DNA of 64,000 bases from Histomonas meleagridis (Eukaryota > Parabasalia > Tritrichomonadida > Dientamoebidae): NCBI GenBank assembly GCA_020186115.1, contig WSYJ01000187.1:1-64000 (forward strand), written 5' to 3'. Below are positions 25,917-37,160 of this stretch, piece after piece. The translations under genes were made by a program, and so were the position numbers. The notes below the pieces were generated by a model, which did not search any database, was not told the DNA's origin, and saw only the letters and a list, made by a program, of their open reading frames with translations. Each line of letters starts with the position of its first letter. Positions within the stretch are counted from its first letter, which is position 1.

Positions 25917-28610
25917 TCAAATCCTAACTTCTTCCATTTTTATACCTAATTCATTTAGTAACTCTCCGAAACATTTTTCTATTTCGTCACACAACAAATT
26001 CAACTCCGTCAGCTGCATCGGCAACAATTTCTTATTTTGCTCATTAATTTCATTCAACAAATTATTCCTCATCAAATACTTCATCACAAAATACGCGTCA
26101 CAGATCAAATTTTTGTTTTTCAAGATTTGCAAAATTGGTTGGAATTCATTTGCCGCCACCAAAAACGGCAAACATTTCAACTCATTATTCTCCTCAATGT
26201 ATTTACATGCGAATTTAAACGCAAATTTTCTCAAATCATTTACATCCAAACAACTTCTCATAAATCTAATAGCTAATTCATCTTGTCCATAATCTATCAA
26301 CGATGCCACAGCAATCTTATCGAGTTTCCCAATACGAAACAATATCGAACCTTCTTCGAACTTCCCGGCCTCAAACAATGAGATTCCAGACGTCTTCAAG
26401 TGAGCTTGAACTTTTTCATTGAAACCGTTTTGGATTTGAATCATAACGGCCGCCAAAAGTGACGACTCAAAATAACTTTTATCGTTCACAGAATTATTTT
26501 CGAGTAATAACTCAGAAGCTTCATCAAATTTATCGATGAAAATCAATGAGTTTAACTTAGAGACTAATGATATTGATGAATTATTCGGGATTAATTGTAA
26601 TAACTTACAATTTATAGTTTCATATAATCCCTTTTTACCAACACTAAAACGTGCTTGAAGTCGAACATTATTATCATTGGTTAAACTTTGCCATAAGTCA
26701 CGTGTCTTAGGGCTCAAATATAATGAGTTTTGATTTCTGATGAAATTATTGATCATTTGCTTTTCGGAAGGAACCGGTGAATATTGTGTTACGTTCCAAA
26801 CAGAATTCCAATTCGAATCAATAAGTCGAATTGATTGGTCATTAAACATTGTCATCAAGTAATTATTGTCGATGAGTTTATACTTATATATGCTATATGG
26901 ACAGATGTTAATGTTGCCATTGCTTACGTTTACCTTAAATAAGGTGCTTTCTTTACATAACCCAAATAAGAATGTCGAATCATTTGAAAATGTTAACGAC
27001 CGTAAATTCGAAAAATTTGTGGAGTATCGGAACGTCTTTTGTGTTGCCGTATTATAAAATAATAACAAGCCATTAGTAAAGCCTGTTACAAATATATCAT
27101 TATTCCGACTAAAACTTAATGGTTCGATGTTCAAACCACGTGGTTTTAATCCTTTGGTGGAAATTTCAACTCCATTTTTGATGGAATACTTGTAGAAATG
27201 AAGTTCTTGATTCTTTAATAATACGCAAAATGATCCTGTCGACGAATTACTGACTTCTTCATCAATAGAAACATCTTTTACCTCGATGTCGAATAGTAAT
27301 GGTCGTTCTTTGCCTTCGATGAAGATACCTAAAGCTTGTAAATCTCGTTGAACTATTAATGCGCCACGTCTTGATCCGAAACATCGTAATATTTTTGTAG
27401 CTTTAGTCAAATATGTTTCAACTTTGCAATGTGGAATGTCGATAACACCAAGTTTTCCTTGTGATTCCCAAAAGATTCGAGAATTTGGTGTATCAAAACT
27501 AATAAATGTTATTTCATTTTCACTAACTTTGAATCGTTTGCTTTCTTCATTGTTGTAAATACTTCCTGATATGATATAGCCTTCATTTGTTCCGGAAGCA
27601 TAACGTGCTCCATCACAGTCAAACGCTGTCACTTTTGACGGGAAGGAAATGTCAAATGAAATGAGGCGGTTTGGTGTTAAATCGTAAAGTGAAATTCCCA
27701 ATGTGGAATGGAATAAAATGATGTGATTGTCATTAAATGGTGAACATGTAGCTGATACTATATGTCCTTGTTGACAATAAGGTTGTGAATCTTGTATTAA
27801 ATCAAATGTTACATCATTAGTTGTCTTAAAAATCGATATTCCGCCGTTTCTTAAAAATGTAATAAATCGAGTGTGATCAGATGGAAGTTGAAGTAAAAAC
27901 TCAAAACTAGAGGATGTAAGACGTTGAGGAACAATGGTAATGAGAGATCGTGTAGCTATGTGGAAATATAGAATTTCGCCTGATAAAAGAATAAATATAT
28001 ATCCTGGAAGATGAAGAGACCACTGTAAATCTATAATGTCTTCATTGGTTGTGAGTTTGATTGCTTCATAAAGTGGTTCTGGACTTTGTTCATTATTGGA
28101 ATAATTATAAATGGAAAAAATTGGAGTTCTCCCACTAAAAAGAATATTGTTTCCAAAATGAGGTCCAATGGAAAATGAAGTAAACTGATTTGAAAGAATA
28201 ATTTTCCATAAGACACTGTTGTTTTTGAAAGAAACACCAATAAATTTGGAGTGTGAAAAAAGAGCTAAAAGTACATCATCTTTCCAGTCAACAACAAGAA
28301 CTGATTCATGGCTTTTGGACCGTGCAGAAATTGTAATATTTTTAGTATGAATATCTACAAAATAAATTTGACCTTTCGCATCACCAACAGCAAGAATCGG
28401 CTTTTCTTGGTGAAATTTAAGACATGTTATTGTTGAAGAAGGAATCATAATAGGACAAGATTGTTTAAGTTTATTATTTTCCAAATAAGATAAATTAATT
28501 GATGCACCAGTTGCATAAGCAATGAAACCACAATTACTATAATCAATTGCCCGTGAATTTGTTTTCGTGTATTCAGGTGTTAAATGCGGGAGAAACGAAA
28601 CAGAATCCAT
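25917..28610 (-). CDS. WDR11-like double beta-propeller trafficking protein
   Basis: The 897-residue protein has two WD40 propellers (about 15-330 and 335-640) followed by an alpha-solenoid (about 680-897). The start, with S-R-A-I-D-Y-S-N-C-G-F-I-A-Y-A-T-G, and the segment V-L-L-A-L-F ... V-L-W-K-I-I-L-S-N-Q-F-T-S-F-S-I, align with WDR11, which begins with an A-V-D-W-G-W-x-G-L-I-A-Y-G block. WDR11 works with FAM91A1 to capture AP-1 vesicles at the trans-Golgi network. The canonical W-D dipeptides are mostly lost, as is common in divergent members. The gene 3' part is less AT-rich than the rest. An alternative is another coat-like propeller-solenoid protein. Confidence 0.65.
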   Translation of the reverse strand: MDSVSFLPHLTPEYTKTNSRAIDYSNCGFIAYATGASINLSYLENNKLKQSCPIMIPSSTITCLKFHQEKPILAVGDAKGQIYFVDIHTKNITISARSKSHESVLVVDWKDDVLLALFSHSKFIGVSFKNNSVLWKIILSNQFTSFSIGPHFGNNILFSGRTPIFSIYNYSNNEQSPEPLYEAIKLTTNEDIIDLQWSLHLPGYIFILLSGEILYFHIATRSLITIVPQRLTSSSFEFLLQLPSDHTRFITFLRNGGISIFKTTNDVTFDLIQDSQPYCQQGHIVSATCSPFNDNHIILFHSTLGISLYDLTPNRLISFDISFPSKVTAFDCDGARYASGTNEGYIISGSIYNNEESKRFKVSENEITFISFDTPNSRIFWESQGKLGVIDIPHCKVETYLTKATKILRCFGSRRGALIVQRDLQALGIFIEGKERPLLFDIEVKDVSIDEEVSNSSTGSFCVLLKNQELHFYKYSIKNGVEISTKGLKPRGLNIEPLSFSRNNDIFVTGFTNGLLLFYNTATQKTFRYSTNFSNLRSLTFSNDSTFLFGLCKESTLFKVNVSNGNINICPYSIYKYKLIDNNYLMTMFNDQSIRLIDSNWNSVWNVTQYSPVPSEKQMINNFIRNQNSLYLSPKTRDLWQSLTNDNNVRLQARFSVGKKGLYETINCKLLQLIPNNSSISLVSKLNSLIFIDKFDEASELLLENNSVNDKSYFESSLLAAVMIQIQNGFNEKVQAHLKTSGISLFEAGKFEEGSILFRIGKLDKIAVASLIDYGQDELAIRFMRSCLDVNDLRKFAFKFACKYIEENNELKCLPFLVAANEFQPILQILKNKNLICDAYFVMKYLMRNNLLNEINEQNKKLLPMQLTELNLLCDEIEKCFGELLNELGIKMEEVRI

Positions 28611-28733
28611 TTACAGAAACGATAGGGAAAAACCGCTACAACGATGTTTTTCTCTTTATAAAGAAGCTTTATAAAAAAGCTCAAAGAGTTTGTAAAACCG
28701 AAATTTACAAAGTGAAAAATATAATCTTAAACT

Positions 28734-28960
28734 TTACTTCATGAAATAAATTAAAATAAAATCAACCCAATATTTATTTTCGTTCTTTAATATCAAAGAA
28801 TTTACTATAAATATCCTTAAATGTACTTTGTAATTACTTTGTTCATAATTTTCTTCTTGTTGTTCTTCAATTAAATGTTTCTTATGTTTAATTTTGATAA
28901 GAAAAATGATAATCAAATATATAACAATAATAGCGGTGATTGTTGAGCAAACAGCAATGA
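28734..28960 (-). pseudogene. 3' remnant of a type I membrane protein gene
   Basis: An open stretch encodes a hydrophobic helix, a K-I-K-H-K-K stop-transfer and a Glu/Gln-rich tail, ending at TAA 28734-28736. This is the arrangement seen at the ends of the BspA-like and Pmp-like genes, but no ectodomain precedes it. Confidence 0.35.
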
Positions 28961-29051
28961 TAAATTAGATAATGGAAATGTTAGTAAATTCATTGGTATA
29001 TTATAAATCGAGATTGTTTATGTGATTGAATATAAATATGTTTAAGTACTT

Positions 29052-29252
29052 GTTAATGATGATATAATTAAAAACGATTTCTTAAATGTATTTCATTGTG
29101 AAAATTTAATCCAATTAGAAAATGTATTTGAAGATTTAAGTGTAAATTTTATTAATGATTGACATTCATTCGTTAATTCTTCCAAAATATGTTTTGATCC
29201 AAATATTGTGTTTAAATATGTAGAACAACAAAAATATTCGTTAAAACATTAA
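29052..29252 (+). pseudogene. Short coding remnant with in-frame TGA
   Basis: 67 codons of coding-like, Asn/Phe/Val-rich sequence on the plus strand are interrupted by one TGA (about 29157) and end at TAA. The family is not recognised. Confidence 0.25.
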
Positions 29253-29794
29253 CAAAAGAATTAATTTTAAATAATAGGTGAAATTGTCATAATAAATGAA
29301 TAATTAGAAATATACCTAATGTTTTCATGAATTTCTCATAATTTTAGTTGATGACATGTCGAAAATGAATATTGTGAAATATATATATATATATCAATAG
29401 ATACATTTCGAATTGAATTCATTGAATGAGTACGAAATATTTCATTTAACGGATTAATTTTTAAAATCAAAAATTCTTTAATACTATAGACAATACATTA
29501 CTCAACAAAAACAAAATAATTTTGAGAGTTACAATATAAACACAAAGATAAAGCTCAACAGATGAAAAACGGTAAGGAAGTGATGTGTTGTAATCTCCTG
29601 GGTCAAATTTGACTTATTCTTTTACCACTAAAACTCATTATAATCAAAATACAACTAACACATGTTTGAAATTAATCCAATATTTGGTCACACACATGTA
29701 ATTACATTGCAAGTTATCAACTTCAATGACAATATTTTAACGGTCGTTCACATAAAAAATGACATCTCACCGATCAATGTTTACTCAAAAAGTG

Positions 29795-32700
29795 TTATAG
29801 GAAAAATTCGGAATGGTTTGGTGGGTTAGCATAATTGCTGCTATAAGGAGATGCCATATCACCATATCTGGAACCACTAATTGAATTGTAATCATTTTGA
29901 CAACCGTTTGCATAAGGATTTGAATTCGTATTCTCTATATAAGGTCTTTCTTCGTATACATCCAAATACGGGTTATCCACATTTGTTGGTTGTTTCACTT
30001 TAGGCGGAGCTAATTCAGCATCTTTATCATAAGGAGTCTTCGCGTAAAATTGTTGTTCTTCCTTATCCTTTAATTCTTGTAACTTCTTCTTTTCTTCATA
30101 TTTCTTATTTTTATTATTATTTTGTGGTTCTTCATCTTCTATCAAAGTGTTTCTTAAATTTTTACGAAGTTCTATAAAATTACGTCTTCGAATAACAAAT
30201 ATCACAACGACAACTATAGCAGCTATTACTATAACAGAAACTATTGGCACAACAATTAGAATAATTGTATTAGTATCAATGAATTTAGTGGATGCATCAC
30301 ATTCAGCGAAACCTTTTTTAAGTTTTAATGTACCGAATTGATCGCTAATATATGACTCACTAACTATAGCTTGCTTAGCTTTTACATTTAGAAATGCATT
30401 AGTTCCGATGTAATGTGGTTCTTTAGATCCATAGTAATATATACAATTTAATGAATTACAATAAGCAAATGAATTATCATTAATGGAATTAACATTTTCA
30501 CTTATGTTAACTGTTACAAGTGAAGAACAATTATAAAATGAATAATTTCCAATAGTAAATATATTGGTTGGTATATTAATACTAACTATACTTGAACAAT
30601 TACTAAATGCACATGTTGGTAAAGAACTTAAACCTGTTCCAAATGTTACATTAGTTAATGATGTACATTCACCAAACACTGCATTACCAAGTGTTTTAAC
30701 AGAATTTGGTATTATAATATTAGTAATTGACGATTTATAAAATGCATAATCACCAATTGTTTCGATGTTATTACCAAATATTACATTATTTAAGTTATAA
30801 CATTCATAAAATGTATTTAATGGTATTGTTGTAAGTGAATTAGGTAATGCGATTGATGTTAAATTAGTACATCTTCTAAAGACATTATTACATAATTTAA
30901 TTGACGCTGAATTAGAAAATGAAATCGATTCTAAACGTGGACAATAAGCAAATGAGAAATTATCAAGTGTAATTAAACCATTGCTTAAAGAATTTGAAAT
31001 TATAACTTTTATCAAATTGCATTGATAAAATGCATAAGTTCCAATGTATTCGATGTTGTTACCAAATTCAATTGATTCTAATGATTCACATAAACAAAAT
31101 GCAAATGAATTAATCTTCGAAATAGAATCAGATAATATTACCGATTTTAATGCATTACATTCTCTAAATTGTCGAGATCCAATTTCACTTATGTTTTGTA
31201 CAGATAAATATTGTAAATTAACAAAATTACTAAGAATCGAATTAGTTAAATAAGGTAAACTTTTTCCAATTATTAATTTTGTGATTTTTTCACATTCATT
31301 AAATGTATATACATCTAATTGTGTTACTTGATCACCAATGATAATTGTATCAAGGGAATTACATTGATAAAATGCATAATAACTTACATTTCGTAATGAA
31401 TTTGGAAAGATTAATTCTTTAATAGCACAATAACTAAATGCATAATCTTCAATTGTTTGAAGTCCTTCAGAGAAATAAATATTATTTAATTTCGTACATT
31501 TAGAAAACGCATATTCTTTAATAATTGTAATTGAACTTGGAATACTAATCGATTGTAATGAAGTACATGAATAAAATGTATACATCGGAATATTTCGTAA
31601 TGTTGATAATGAAATTGTTATTAAATTTTCACAATTACTAAAAACTTCTGTTCCGAAATCAGTAATTTCAGTATTTATTTCTAATTTCGTTAAACCTTTA
31701 CATGAATAAAATGTTCTATTTCCTATAGAATTCAAATTTGTTATCGTTAATTCATTTATATTGTTACAACCAGAAAATGCTTCTTCTTCAATTGTAGTAA
31801 GTGAAGTTGGAAATGTAATATTATTTAATTTTGTACAATTAATAAATGCATACGAACAAATTGTTTCTAAATTATTATTAAATGAAATTGTTGGTAATGA
31901 AGTACATGAAGCAAATATATATGATGGAATAGATGTTATTTCAGATATTGAAACTGATGTTAAATTTTCGCAACAACGAAATACTTCAATACCAAATGAA
32001 GATATATTTGAACTTATAGTTAACTTATTTAAACCTTTACATGAATAAAATGATTTATCTCCAAGAGTAGTTACAGTGTTAGGTATACTTAATTCAGTTA
32101 TTCTATTACATCCATAAAATGCTCCTTCTTCAATAGTTTCGAGATAAGGAAACATTATTATTTTGAATGAAACACAATCACAAAATGCATATGAACCAAT
32201 AGAAGTTATTAAGGTTGACGTAAATGATTCTAATGAAGTACATCCAATAAATGCATGTGATCCAATAGAAGTAATAGAGTTTTGGGATGTAATACTCTTT
32301 AAATTAGTACAATTAGCAAAAGAATATTTACCTATTTCGGTAACTTGTCCATAAAGAATAACAGTTTCTAAAGAAGTAAATGAAGAAAATAATTCATCCG
32401 CAATTGAAGTAATGCCTTGACCAAATGTAACATATTTTAATGATATACATCCCGTTAATATAAATCGAGAAAATGTTTTCATTCCATCACCTAAAACAAA
32501 ATTAGTCAAAGAAATACATAAATAAAAAGCATTATTACCTATATAAGTTACTGAATTAGGAATTGATACTTCTACAAGACTTTCACAATATCGAAATGCA
32601 TTTTCTTCAATTGTTTTAAGTTGTGAAGGGAAAGTAAATACATTTAATTTCCTACAATTAGCAAAAGCATATTTAGAAAATGTATTGATACCATATCCTA

Positions 32701-34285
32701 ATGAAATTGTTTCTAATGATGAACAATCATTAAATGTATATTGATCAATGTATTTCAATGTAGATCCAATTGTAATTGATTTTAATGCTGAACATCCATC
32801 AAATGCATTTGATCCTAATGTAGTAAGAGAATTTAATGCTGAAATTGATTCCAATTTTTCACAATTTTTAAATGCAGAAGAACTAATTATTGTAACATCT
32901 CCTAAAAGTTCAATTGTAACTAAAGATTTTAATGATTCGAATTCACTTGATCCAATTGATGTTATACCTTTACCTAATGTAATATATTTAACTGAATTAC
33001 AACCAGAAATTACATTTAATGAAAATGATGTTATTTTATCTCCTAAAACAAATTTCGTTAAACTTGTACATTGAAAGAATGCATTAATTCCTAATGATTG
33101 AAGTGAATTTGGAAGTATAACTTCTTTAAGACTTGTACAATAACTAAATGAATATGAAGAAATTGAACTAATTCCTTCTTCAAAACTAATTTCACTTAAT
33201 TTGGTACATTGTTCGAATGCATATTGTTCAATCGTTAATACTGTACTTGGAATACTTATACTCATAAGTGAATTACAATAACTAAATGTTGTTTTCGGAA
33301 TTAATATTAATTTGGTCATGTTAATTGTTACCAAACTTTGGCAATATTGAAATACACGATTTCCAAAACTATTAATATTTGATTGTATTGTTAAACTCTT
33401 TAATCCAGAACAAGAATAAAATGCTTCTTGTCCTAATGTTGCAAGTCGACTTGGAAGAACTACTTCAGTTAAACTTCTACATGAATAAAATGCATTTTCA
33501 TTAATTGTTGTAAGTGTTTCTGGTAATGTAATACTTACTAATGAAGTACATTGAGAAAAAGCATTCGAATCAATCGTTTCAACATTTAAAAGTGTAACAG
33601 ACTTCAATGAACATTCTTCAAATGCATTCGGTGGAATTAATGTAACTAAACTTGGGATTTGAACAGTTTGTAACGATTTGCACTGTGCAAATGAATATTC
33701 TCCTAACGATGAAACTGTATTTGGAATAGTAATACTGGCTAATAAAGAACATTTTTCAAATGCACTAACTCCAATTGATGCTGCTTTGCAATCAATTGTC
33801 GCTGATTCTAAAGAAGTGCATAGATAAAAAAGTTTATCGCCAATATTTTGAACATTTGAACCTAAAACTGCAGTTTTCAGAGAAGTGCATCCAGAGAAAA
33901 CTTCCGTGCCAAGTGTTGTAAGAGCATTAGGTAAGGAAATACTAGCGAGTTTTATACATGAAGAAAAAACAGAATTTCCGATATTCCTCAAAGATTTGCC
34001 TTCAGAGAATAAAACATTTTCTAAGAAAAAACATGAAGAAAAGGCGGTATCTTTGATTTCTGTAACGGAATCACCAATTGTGACGCTAGTTAAAGAAGGC
34101 CATCCAAAAAATGCATTTGTTCCGATTGTATAGACCCCAGTTGAAATAATAAGGGATTGCGTTGAATCTTTTTTTGTAAGATAATCGCTTTGGGAAATGG
34201 TTGATTTGTCTGTGATAACAAGCGTGTCATCGCTCTTGATTTCACAAGGAAATATTGATGTAACGAAAAGGAAGCCAAGAAGCAT
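29795..34285 (-). CDS. Giant BspA-like leucine-rich-repeat surface protein 2
   Basis: The 1,496-residue paralogue of the gene at 17683-23586, on the opposite strand. It has a signal peptide (M-L-L-G-F-L-F-V-T-S-I-F-P), about 55-60 LRRs of 23 residues and a transmembrane helix (V-P-I-V-S-V-I-V-I-A region). The basic R-R-R-N and a charged tail with N-P-Y-L and N-P-Y-A motifs end in E-F-F-L. ATG 34285 is chosen; the frame is open further up to a TTG. A block near the C-terminal LRRs (about 30640-30865) is nearly identical to the paralogue (about 22471-22695), while most of the array is diverged. The role is presumably a surface adhesin. The acidic/basic repetitive region K-N-K-K-Y-E-E-K-K-K in the tail is absent from the first protein. 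Confidence 0.95.
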   Translation of the reverse strand: MLLGFLFVTSIFPCEIKSDDTLVITDKSTISQSDYLTKKDSTQSLIISTGVYTIGTNAFFGWPSLTSVTIGDSVTEIKDTAFSSCFFLENVLFSEGKSLRNIGNSVFSSCIKLASISLPNALTTLGTEVFSGCTSLKTAVLGSNVQNIGDKLFYLCTSLESATIDCKAASIGVSAFEKCSLLASITIPNTVSSLGEYSFAQCKSLQTVQIPSLVTLIPPNAFEECSLKSVTLLNVETIDSNAFSQCTSLVSITLPETLTTINENAFYSCRSLTEVVLPSRLATLGQEAFYSCSGLKSLTIQSNINSFGNRVFQYCQSLVTINMTKLILIPKTTFSYCNSLMSISIPSTVLTIEQYAFEQCTKLSEISFEEGISSISSYSFSYCTSLKEVILPNSLQSLGINAFFQCTSLTKFVLGDKITSFSLNVISGCNSVKYITLGKGITSIGSSEFESLKSLVTIELLGDVTIISSSAFKNCEKLESISALNSLTTLGSNAFDGCSALKSITIGSTLKYIDQYTFNDCSSLETISLGYGINTFSKYAFANCRKLNVFTFPSQLKTIEENAFRYCESLVEVSIPNSVTYIGNNAFYLCISLTNFVLGDGMKTFSRFILTGCISLKYVTFGQGITSIADELFSSFTSLETVILYGQVTEIGKYSFANCTNLKSITSQNSITSIGSHAFIGCTSLESFTSTLITSIGSYAFCDCVSFKIIMFPYLETIEEGAFYGCNRITELSIPNTVTTLGDKSFYSCKGLNKLTISSNISSFGIEVFRCCENLTSVSISEITSIPSYIFASCTSLPTISFNNNLETICSYAFINCTKLNNITFPTSLTTIEEEAFSGCNNINELTITNLNSIGNRTFYSCKGLTKLEINTEITDFGTEVFSNCENLITISLSTLRNIPMYTFYSCTSLQSISIPSSITIIKEYAFSKCTKLNNIYFSEGLQTIEDYAFSYCAIKELIFPNSLRNVSYYAFYQCNSLDTIIIGDQVTQLDVYTFNECEKITKLIIGKSLPYLTNSILSNFVNLQYLSVQNISEIGSRQFRECNALKSVILSDSISKINSFAFCLCESLESIEFGNNIEYIGTYAFYQCNLIKVIISNSLSNGLITLDNFSFAYCPRLESISFSNSASIKLCNNVFRRCTNLTSIALPNSLTTIPLNTFYECYNLNNVIFGNNIETIGDYAFYKSSITNIIIPNSVKTLGNAVFGECTSLTNVTFGTGLSSLPTCAFSNCSSIVSINIPTNIFTIGNYSFYNCSSLVTVNISENVNSINDNSFAYCNSLNCIYYYGSKEPHYIGTNAFLNVKAKQAIVSESYISDQFGTLKLKKGFAECDASTKFIDTNTIILIVVPIVSVIVIAAIVVVVIFVIRRRNFIELRKNLRNTLIEDEEPQNNNKNKKYEEKKKLQELKDKEEQQFYAKTPYDKDAELAPPKVKQPTNVDNPYLDVYEERPYIENTNSNPYANGCQNDYNSISGSRYGDMASPYSSNYANPPNHSEFFL

Positions 34286-34882
34286 TTGGGAAGTTGGATT
34301 TGATTTATTGTTAACTTTACCCAAGTGTAGTTCATTGAATGTTTTTTGGTTTTCAATGATTTACTGACAAATGACAGCAAGAATAAACATCGATAAATCG
34401 ATTGAAAAAAACATTTTTCTGAAAATTCATTCAATTATTGGCTTAAACCCCCGTCAAATAAACAATTTACACAACGCATTCGGAAAAGTGGCATGCATAT
34501 AGTTGCCAAGCTAAAAGGTTTTCATAGATATGTGTATTAATGATTTCTAAGCATTTTGTGGAAACAATATCGAAATTATTAAAAGAAATTGTAATCCAAG
34601 ATTTAAAATGAAATAAAATATATTCACAGGCCTTCAAAAATCGAATCCTTTGCAGCAAAGACTTTGCCTTGCCTTTTAAATGTCAGGAGGCAACCGAATG
34701 GATTATATCATTTTCAAAAATAATTTAGATCTTGATTTTTTTTTCTCAACAATAGGAAATTTTGTGAAATGAAGACTGAATAAATCATTTCGTTATTTTA
34801 TTTTTTCAAAAATGACATCTTTATTTAGAACATTTAAAGTCATAATTATATAAAAACTTTGTAAAATTTAATTTATTCACTT
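34286..34882. other. Intergenic region, no gene seen
   Basis: About 600 bases hold the BspA-2 promoter (minus strand) and the 3' flank of the ankyrin gene. Short open frames lack support. A tRNA-like patch near 34640-34680 was examined and rejected. Confidence 0.45.
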
Positions 34883-36634
34883 TCAAGCAATGAAACATTT
34901 TTCAGTTGATAATTTCCCTTTTTTGCTTTGGATAAGTTGAAGAATTTCTTCGTTTCTGTATTTCTTTAAAATGACTACTACTTTCTGATTCACAGTGATT
35001 TCATCTTTGCTCAATAATAATTTCATTATTTCGGTATTGTTCTCCAAAGCAGCATGTGTAAGTGCAGTTCTTTTAAATATTATTTTAAGACATCAAATTA
35101 TCACAACATAATGAAAGCAAAACGAAAGAACATCTTTATGATTTATATTAATTCCAATATCTATAAGGTACTTAACGACATCAATATTTCCTTTTCTAGT
35201 TGAAGAGCTGCAATAATAAGTGGTGTTTGAAATGGTATAAAACAACGGAAAACATCAAAAACAAATATATTGTTTACCATTTATAGAGATATCCTTTCTT
35301 TGAAGAAGTAATTTAACTGTATCTGTTAAACCTCTTCCAGCAGCAATCTCAAGTGGTGTTTTACCAATTAAGTTATAAAGAAACCAAATCACAAAAATAA
35401 ACCTTAAACACTTCAAAAAAATATCTTTTGCATTAGTATCAATTGATAAATCCTCATCTTTATCAAGAATAAATTTAACAAGTTCAGTATTACTTGACTT
35501 ACATGCATATAACAGAATATCCTTTGGTATTTCTCTAGAAATTCCCAAAAAATAAGAAAAGAGCTCAAGATTTCCACAAGAAGCAGCTGCACACATAAGA
35601 CTTTTATTATCCTTAATAATATAACCATTATTAAACAAATACGAAAGAATCTCATAGTTATCATGTTCGATACATAATCGAATCATTAAACTTAAGTCTA
35701 TACTAATTTTCCTTTTTTCAAAAAGATCTATAAAAATATCATATCGGTGGAATTTAATTGCAACTTGAATCGGATCAGTGAAATATTTTTTAGAATTTTC
35801 AGCTTCGATGCAGTGCTTATAAATCCTTTGATCTCCACCTACAATTGCATAACTTCCAGTATAAAGATTAAGGATTCCACCAATTGACATTAGATATTTA
35901 TAGCATTTAATTGATCCAAAATATGCACAACAATCAACTAAAGTAGTAGTAGATTTATCAAGAAATGCACATCTTTCATAAAGTGACAGTTTAAGAAGCT
36001 GGCGAGGATTATAATTTGATTGCGTTATACGTTTTTTAAGTTCTTCTACATCATCTTTTCGAATAATATTTACTTCTTCAATTGGATAAACACCGTTTTT
36101 AACGTATTCCTTATGAAGGAATAAGTCATTTTTTACTAAATCATTCAAATTTGTTGCAAATTCAAATTTGTTGTAAAAATAAGAATTAATGGGATTAAAA
36201 AGAAGATTATAATTCCTATTGCGGTGAACAAAATATAAATGATCAATTGAAAGATTTTCAACTATATTTGGTTGAATCATTTTCATTTCAACCATTTTAT
36301 CAAGAAGATAATTTGCTTCGTTTGGGGAAGGCTCGAAATAAACCATGTCTGCGAGATATTCTGCAAATATGTTTACAATATTTAAGGAATTTTGTTGACT
36401 GGAAATTGATTGAAGGAATTCCAATATAAGAGTTGTTGGTCTCGACTGATTTGATACATAAAACGAAAGTATCATGCGTGAGACTAAAAAATCATATGAA
36501 AATAGAAAATTGGGATTGGCTAATTTTAGTATTGCTTCTGTTGTTTCTTGAATGCTTTCTTTTGTTAAACTAAAAATAATTTTTTCTATTGCTCCTAGAC
36601 GTTGAACAACATCGCTAAAGTCAGGAATTTCCAT
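34883..36634 (-). CDS. DUF3447/ankyrin-repeat protein with interrupted repeats
   Basis: From ATG 36634 (M-E-I-P-D-F) a long frame gives the DUF3447 N-terminal region, including I-I-R-K-D-D-V-E-E-L and L-Y-E-R-C-A-F-L, then T-L-V-D-C-C-A-Y-F-G-S-I. Ankyrin units follow from about residue 330. The single frame closes at 35255, but three more ankyrin units continue to a stop at 34883-34885 in shifted frames. AT-rich interruptions split them at the same place, just before T-P-L or T-A-L. One interruption (35070-35123) can be removed as a GT-AG intron that restores the frame. Another unit near 35195-35235 appears frameshifted. The role is likely a protein-binding scaffold. Either the gene has unusual introns or its 3' part is decaying. 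Confidence 0.65.
35070..35123 (-). other. Candidate 54-base intron in ankyrin gene
   Basis: On the minus strand it begins GTTTTGCTTTC and ends ATATTTAAAAG. Removing it joins codons ...D-V-L-S-T-A-L-T-H-A in one ankyrin frame (phase 2), whereas retained sequence contains a stop. The consensus differs from the known trichomonad GTAYGT...ACTAACACACAG pattern. Confidence 0.35.
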
Positions 36635-37160
36635 TTTTTCTAAACAAAACAAGAGGGGGTTAAAATCGCGCCAGACGATCAAGCATCATTCATTTAGCAT
36701 GAAAGATAACGTAATCCCTAATTAGTGGGACGTAATCCTTTAATAAAGAGTCCATATCTTATGACTAACTTTTTTTTATAAAATTCATCATAAATTGATA
36801 AAATCTTAATTAATAATCTAATTTACGATTTATTTTCAATCATTTGAATGGAAACATAATAATATTTCTAATATGAAAAATCCTAATGTCTCAACTTTTT
36901 GGTACATCCAACATTACATAAAAAACTATAATATATCTAATCTCTTTGGGATGCAGCATAAATTATGTTAAAACGTATAGAGTAACATAATGTGATCGAT
37001 TGAATAAATACAATGACCACAAATATCAAAAAATTAATTACTTTAGATTACAAAGAAATCGTTAACATTCCAACACAAATAACAATATGTTCATAAGGAA
37101 CGAAATAACATTTAATAAAAACATAATTTAAAAATGATAAAGAGAAAATTCATGAATGAT
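36635..37160. other. Intergenic region, no gene seen
   Basis: AT-rich. It contains the promoter of the ankyrin gene, with TGGCGCGATTTT about 30-40 bases before its ATG. The last 90 bases already belong to block C of the right arm (from 37071). Confidence 0.45.

Larger units (their letters stand above)
28611..29794. other. 1.2 kb intergenic region with gene remnants
   Basis: There is no intact gene. It contains two coding-like scraps listed separately and otherwise AT-rich sequence with an (AT)n tract near 29381. It lies between the WDR11-like start and the end of the second BspA-like gene. Confidence 0.5.

Noticed and set aside
29654-29662. ACTAACACA, similar to the trichomonad intron 3' motif ACTAACACACAG
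   Set aside because: It is not followed by AG, no GTAYGT lies upstream at a suitable distance, and the region is non-coding.
34640-34690. tRNA-like T-arm (TCGAATCC)
   Set aside because: No matching acceptor, D-arm or anticodon stem could be folded around it.
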